7,289 bases of DNA from positions 1 through 7,289 of the forward strand of contig DBOA01000163.1 of assembly GCA_002299195.1 (NCBI GenBank), given 5' to 3'. The notes under the pieces are model-generated. The model had not been told where the DNA came from. It ran no database searches and saw only the letters and a program-made list of their open reading frames with translations. Below, in pieces: positions 4,963 to 7,289 of the stretch (position 1 is its first letter; every line of letters begins with the position of its first letter). Made by a program: the position numbers and the translations under genes. The DNA comes from Sphingomonadales bacterium UBA658 (GTDB taxonomy: Bacteria; Pseudomonadota; Alphaproteobacteria; Sphingomonadales; Sphingomonadaceae).

Positions 4963-5819
4963 TCTTCGGGATTTTTGGACAATATGTCCGCAAGCGAAAC
5001 TTGCGCGCTTCCCCTTTTGGCTGGGCGGGGTTGGTTTTCAGACGGCGCCCAACCGCTCAGGAACAGATGCGTGAAATATTCCGGCACTTTGCCATGGGCG
5101 TCTGCGCGTTCGGCGAAAATCCGGTCCAGCCGATTGATGACGTTCTTGCCGAGATATGCCCGCGGTCCGGCCAAGGCATTGCCTATCCCGGCATCGCGCA
5201 CATCGGACACTATGCCGCGCCAGTTGCTATACCGGACCTCCGTCACGTCCTGATCGGCAACGGGCAAGGCAAACCCGGCACGCACGATCAAATCGGCCGC
5301 GCTGCGCAAGTCAATTTGCGGGTGCAAATGTGGCCGAACTTGATCGGCGTCGGATTCCAGAAACATCGATTTCAATGTCGCCAGCGTCCCTGCGCCAAAC
5401 ATATGGCCCAGAAACAATCCATCCGGTTTGAGTATCCGCCGGATCTGGATAAGCGCGCCGGGTAGATCGTTGACGCTGTCCAACGTGCCAGCTGAGATAA
5501 CGAGATCGAACGATGCAGGCGCAAAGGGCAGGCGGTCCTCTTCACATCCGTTTTGTTTGGCTTCAGCGCCGCCTAATGATATCAACGGCATGTGCGTGCA
5601 ATGCATGTCCGCAGGCAGAATGTCGTTTTGCCACTTCGCAATCGGTCCAATGATCAACGCATGTTCGAACGCGCGCGTCACAAAGGTCAGCCGTTCGCCA
5701 AGATCCTGCGCAATATGGCGCCACAGAAATTGATCGCCCTGACGCCGTGATGCACGTTCACGCAGCGCGCGGCGGCGCTGGCGGTCAAAGATTTCAGGCG
5801 GGTTAGTCTCGCTGGTCAT
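4959..5819 (-). CDS. BioC/NDUFAF5-like class I SAM-dependent methyltransferase-fold protein
   Basis: This 286-residue protein opens with FDRQRRRALRERA (11-23), the signature start of the NDUFAF5/BioC-like group. A Rossmann methyltransferase core follows: EEDRLPFAPASFDLVISAGTLDSVNDLPGAL (93-123, motifs II-III), RRILKPDGLFLGHMFGAGTL (127-146), then LHPQIDLRSAADLIVRAGFALP (165-186). A conserved-looking tail ends with RGSAQVSLADIL (269-280). Motif I, which normally binds SAM with GxGxG, reads ALIIGPIAKWQ (54-64) and keeps only one of those glycines. In mitochondria NDUFAF5 hydroxylates an arginine of a complex I subunit, while BioC methylates malonyl-ACP; no biotin genes are near, so BioC itself is unlikely. 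The ATG at 5819 has AAGG (5825-5828) ahead of it. The gene is divergent from comF across 41 bases and overlaps mutT tail to tail by 4 bp. The actual substrate is not deducible. Confidence 0.8.
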   Translation of the reverse strand: MTSETNPPEIFDRQRRRALRERASRRQGDQFLWRHIAQDLGERLTFVTRAFEHALIIGPIAKWQNDILPADMHCTHMPLISLGGAEAKQNGCEEDRLPFAPASFDLVISAGTLDSVNDLPGALIQIRRILKPDGLFLGHMFGAGTLATLKSMFLESDADQVRPHLHPQIDLRSAADLIVRAGFALPVADQDVTEVRYSNWRGIVSDVRDAGIGNALAGPRAYLGKNVINRLDRIFAERADAHGKVPEYFTHLFLSGWAPSENQPRPAKRGSAQVSLADILSKNPED

Positions 5820-5860
5820 TTCGGCCTTGTGCAGACACTGGCTTTATCCGACAAGTCTTC

Positions 5861-6607
5861 ATGGCCATCACCCGCCACATTTTCCGTGCTGCGCTCAATT
5901 GGGCGCTGCCCGAACGCTGCCCATGTTGCGGCACGATAACGCCCGCTGGCGGTCCATTTTGCGTCGATTGCTGGCAACAATTGCAGTTTCTTGCCCCGCC
6001 ATGGTGCCATGGATGCGCAATGCCATTTGAATATGACAGAGGGGCGGATAGCTATTGCGCGGCATGTCTGGCCAAACCGCCCAAGCATGACGGCATTCGC
6101 GCCGCGGTGAAATATGACGACCTGTCTGCAAAAGTCGCACTCCGGTTAAAATACAGCGGAAAGATCGGGTTGGCACGCGTGATTGCGCAGCAGCTGGTTC
6201 GCCATCTGCCCGAAGATCGCAACAATATCATCATCACTCCTGTTCCCTTACATTGGACGCGCATGTGGTCGCGTAGCTTCAACCAGTCCGCGTTGATCGG
6301 CCGCGCGATCTCGGCGCAAAGCGGCATCGCTTTTGTCCCTGACATACTCGTCCGCCACAAACGCACGCCGAGCATGCGTGGCCTAAATGCCAACGGCCGC
6401 CGTAAAGCCGTTGGGCAGGCATTTTCCGTGCATCCCAAATGGCAGGGCCGATTAAAGGGCAGCCGCATCATTCTGATCGACGATGTCCTGACCACCGGTG
6501 CGACGAGTGATGGCTGCATATCGGTTTTGAAACGAAGTGGTGCGTCGTGGATACAGCTGTTCTGCTGGGCACGTGCCCAGCGCGGAGAAAGCGCAGGCCA
6601 AAAGTAA
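5861..6607 (+). CDS. comF: ComF family phosphoribosyltransferase-like protein
   Basis: This 248-residue protein has the two parts of the ComF family. The N-terminal zinc-finger region has nine cysteines in CxxC-like clusters: CPCC (20-23), CVDC (34-37), CHGC (49-52) and CAAC (66-69). The C-terminal part is a type I phosphoribosyltransferase fold. It shows KYSGKIGLARVI (97-108), VPLHWTRMWSRSFNQSALIGRAI (128-150) with the ComF-typical R-SFNQ, and the PRPP loop ILIDDVLTTGAT (204-215). In naturally transformable bacteria ComF acts in the cytoplasm, associated with DNA uptake and recombination proteins. In many alphaproteobacteria it is simply conserved and its substrate is unknown, so competence should not be assumed. 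The start ATG 5861 immediately precedes a conserved-looking N-terminus, although no good Shine-Dalgarno is visible. It begins a tight + strand cluster with grxC and the DUF1178 gene. Confidence 0.92.
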   Translation: MAITRHIFRAALNWALPERCPCCGTITPAGGPFCVDCWQQLQFLAPPWCHGCAMPFEYDRGADSYCAACLAKPPKHDGIRAAVKYDDLSAKVALRLKYSGKIGLARVIAQQLVRHLPEDRNNIIITPVPLHWTRMWSRSFNQSALIGRAISAQSGIAFVPDILVRHKRTPSMRGLNANGRRKAVGQAFSVHPKWQGRLKGSRIILIDDVLTTGATSDGCISVLKRSGASWIQLFCWARAQRGESAGQK

Positions 6608-6655
6608 CTGCGCTCGATGCTTGACTTGATGGCGACGGGGCACCATTTCACTTTT

Positions 6656-6925
6656 ATGACCGCAAATGTTGAAATCTACACCAAATTCGCATGCCCTTAT
6701 TGCGTCCGTGCCAAGCAATTGCTCGACAGCAAGGGCGTCCCATATACCGAATATGATATAAGCATGGGTGGCGCAAAGCGTGACGAAATGCTGGCGCGCG
6801 TGCCCGGTGCGCAGACGGTGCCGCAGATCCTGATCAATGATACGCCAATAGGCGGCTCTGATGATTTGCGCGCCTTGGAGAATCAAGGGAAGCTCGACGC
6901 GTTGCTAGGGCCGCGCGGGGCATAA
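6656..6925 (+). CDS. grxC: Glutaredoxin 3 (GrxC-type)
   Basis: This 89-residue protein, close to the family's usual 80-90, is a dithiol glutaredoxin. It has VEIYTKFACPYCVRAKQLL (5-23) with the CPYC redox pair C13/C16, the TVPQILI segment with cis-proline P56, and GGSDDLRALENQGKLDALL (66-84) for glutathione binding. It reduces disulfides and glutathione-mixed disulfides in the cytoplasm using GSH. The frame extends upstream to an ATG at 6617, which would add 13 residues (MLDLMATGHHFTF). I chose the ATG at 6656 because the family's beta strand starts right after it and because the extension has no relation to known glutaredoxins; neither start has a strong ribosome site. It follows comF by 48 bases and its TAA shares a base with the ATG of the next gene (TAATG), so the cluster is probably one transcript. 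Confidence 0.93.
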   Translation: MTANVEIYTKFACPYCVRAKQLLDSKGVPYTEYDISMGGAKRDEMLARVPGAQTVPQILINDTPIGGSDDLRALENQGKLDALLGPRGA

Positions 6926-7289
6926 TGATCGCGTTTGACCTGAATTGCAGCAACGGACATCGTTTCGAAGGCTGGTTTGCGTCATCCGAAGATTATTCCA
7001 AGCAGCAGTCCGCCGGGTTGCTGGCCTGTCCCGTATGTAATGACATGGCGGTGCAAAAGGCGCTGTCCGTGCCGCATGTGCCCAAAAAGGGCAATCAACG
7101 CAGCGTGCCTGTTCCTATCGCCGATGTAGCCGCGCCAACCGCCGCAGCTGAACCTGCGAAAACCGACGCGCTGCCCCCTGCGGTTGTTGAGTTCGTTCAA
7201 AAGCTTGCTGTGGCGCAAACCGAGATGCTGAAACAATCGCAATGGGTCGGCGGCCAGTTTGCCGAAACCGCCCGCGCGATCCATTATGG
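6925..7289 (+). CDS. DUF1178 family zinc-ribbon-like protein (3' end outside the window)
   Basis: The frame opens with ATG at 6925, overlapping the grxC stop by one base, and stays open to the window edge (121 full codons). The start MIAFDLNCSNGHRFEGWFAS is typical of DUF1178 proteins. A putative zinc site is made of C8, H12 and the pair C35/C38 in LLACPVCND (33-41). A low-complexity Ala/Pro-rich linker (about 61-86) separates this from a helical part, VVEFVQKLAVAQTEMLKQ (87-104), that leads to WVGGQFAETARAIHYG. That ending is the family's conserved C-terminal signature, so only a short tail is probably missing. The function of DUF1178 is not known. The ribbon resembles regulatory or nucleic-acid-binding zinc ribbons, but that is only a resemblance. 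The TAATG junction suggests translational coupling to glutaredoxin. Confidence 0.88.
   Translation, partial: MIAFDLNCSNGHRFEGWFASSEDYSKQQSAGLLACPVCNDMAVQKALSVPHVPKKGNQRSVPVPIADVAAPTAAAEPAKTDALPPAVVEFVQKLAVAQTEMLKQSQWVGGQFAETARAIHY

Noticed and set aside
5001..5465. Open frames of 90-154 codons on the + strand opposite the methyltransferase gene
   Set aside because: The opposite strand encodes a recognisable methyltransferase-fold protein over the same bases. The + strand products show no domain.
5861..6607. Presence of comF as evidence of a competence system
   Set aside because: ComF-family genes are widespread in bacteria not known to be competent, and no other com gene is in the window.

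Overview
The window looks like chromosomal DNA from an alphaproteobacterium, most likely Sphingomonadales (a Sphingopyxis/Sphingorhabdus-type genome). The reasons are the xerD-accA pair, the run methyltransferase / comF / grxC / DUF1178, Tad-type Flp pilins, moderately high GC, and the style of the proteins. Almost every base is explained by compact, conserved genes. No rRNA, tRNA, CRISPR array, insertion sequence or phage gene was seen.

Left block (1-2349, + strand): the C-terminal end of an unrecognised protein is followed by xerD (chromosome-dimer resolution recombinase) and accA (acetyl-CoA carboxylase carboxyltransferase alpha subunit). xerD and accA overlap by 4 nt (ATGA), so they are probably co-transcribed and translationally coupled. 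Next, with its own strong AGGAGG ribosome site, comes a secreted M48 zinc metalloprotease with a LysM-like tail (2450-3943). It ends at a terminator with A- and T-tracts that can serve both strands.

Middle block (4020-4468, - strand): two tandem small Flp-type prepilins, each processed to a predicted 42-residue pilin, converge on that terminator. No Tad assembly gene is present here. The AT-rich gap between them holds a perfect inverted repeat and CtrA-like half-sites. The divergent gap between the second pilin and mutT holds another imperfect palindrome.

Right block (4555-7289): a MutT-type Nudix hydrolase (+) meets, tail to tail with a 4-bp overlap, a BioC/NDUFAF5-like methyltransferase (-) whose glycine-rich SAM motif is degenerate. 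Divergent from the methyltransferase across 41 bp runs a tight + strand cluster: comF (zinc-finger phosphoribosyltransferase-like), grxC (glutaredoxin 3) and a DUF1178 zinc-ribbon protein cut by the window edge.

The genes are mostly housekeeping: recombination, fatty-acid synthesis, envelope proteolysis, nucleotide-pool cleaning and redox. I see no clear new defence or mobile system. The least explained items are the orphan Flp pair with its intergenic palindromes, the degenerate methyltransferase, and the unrecognised first gene.
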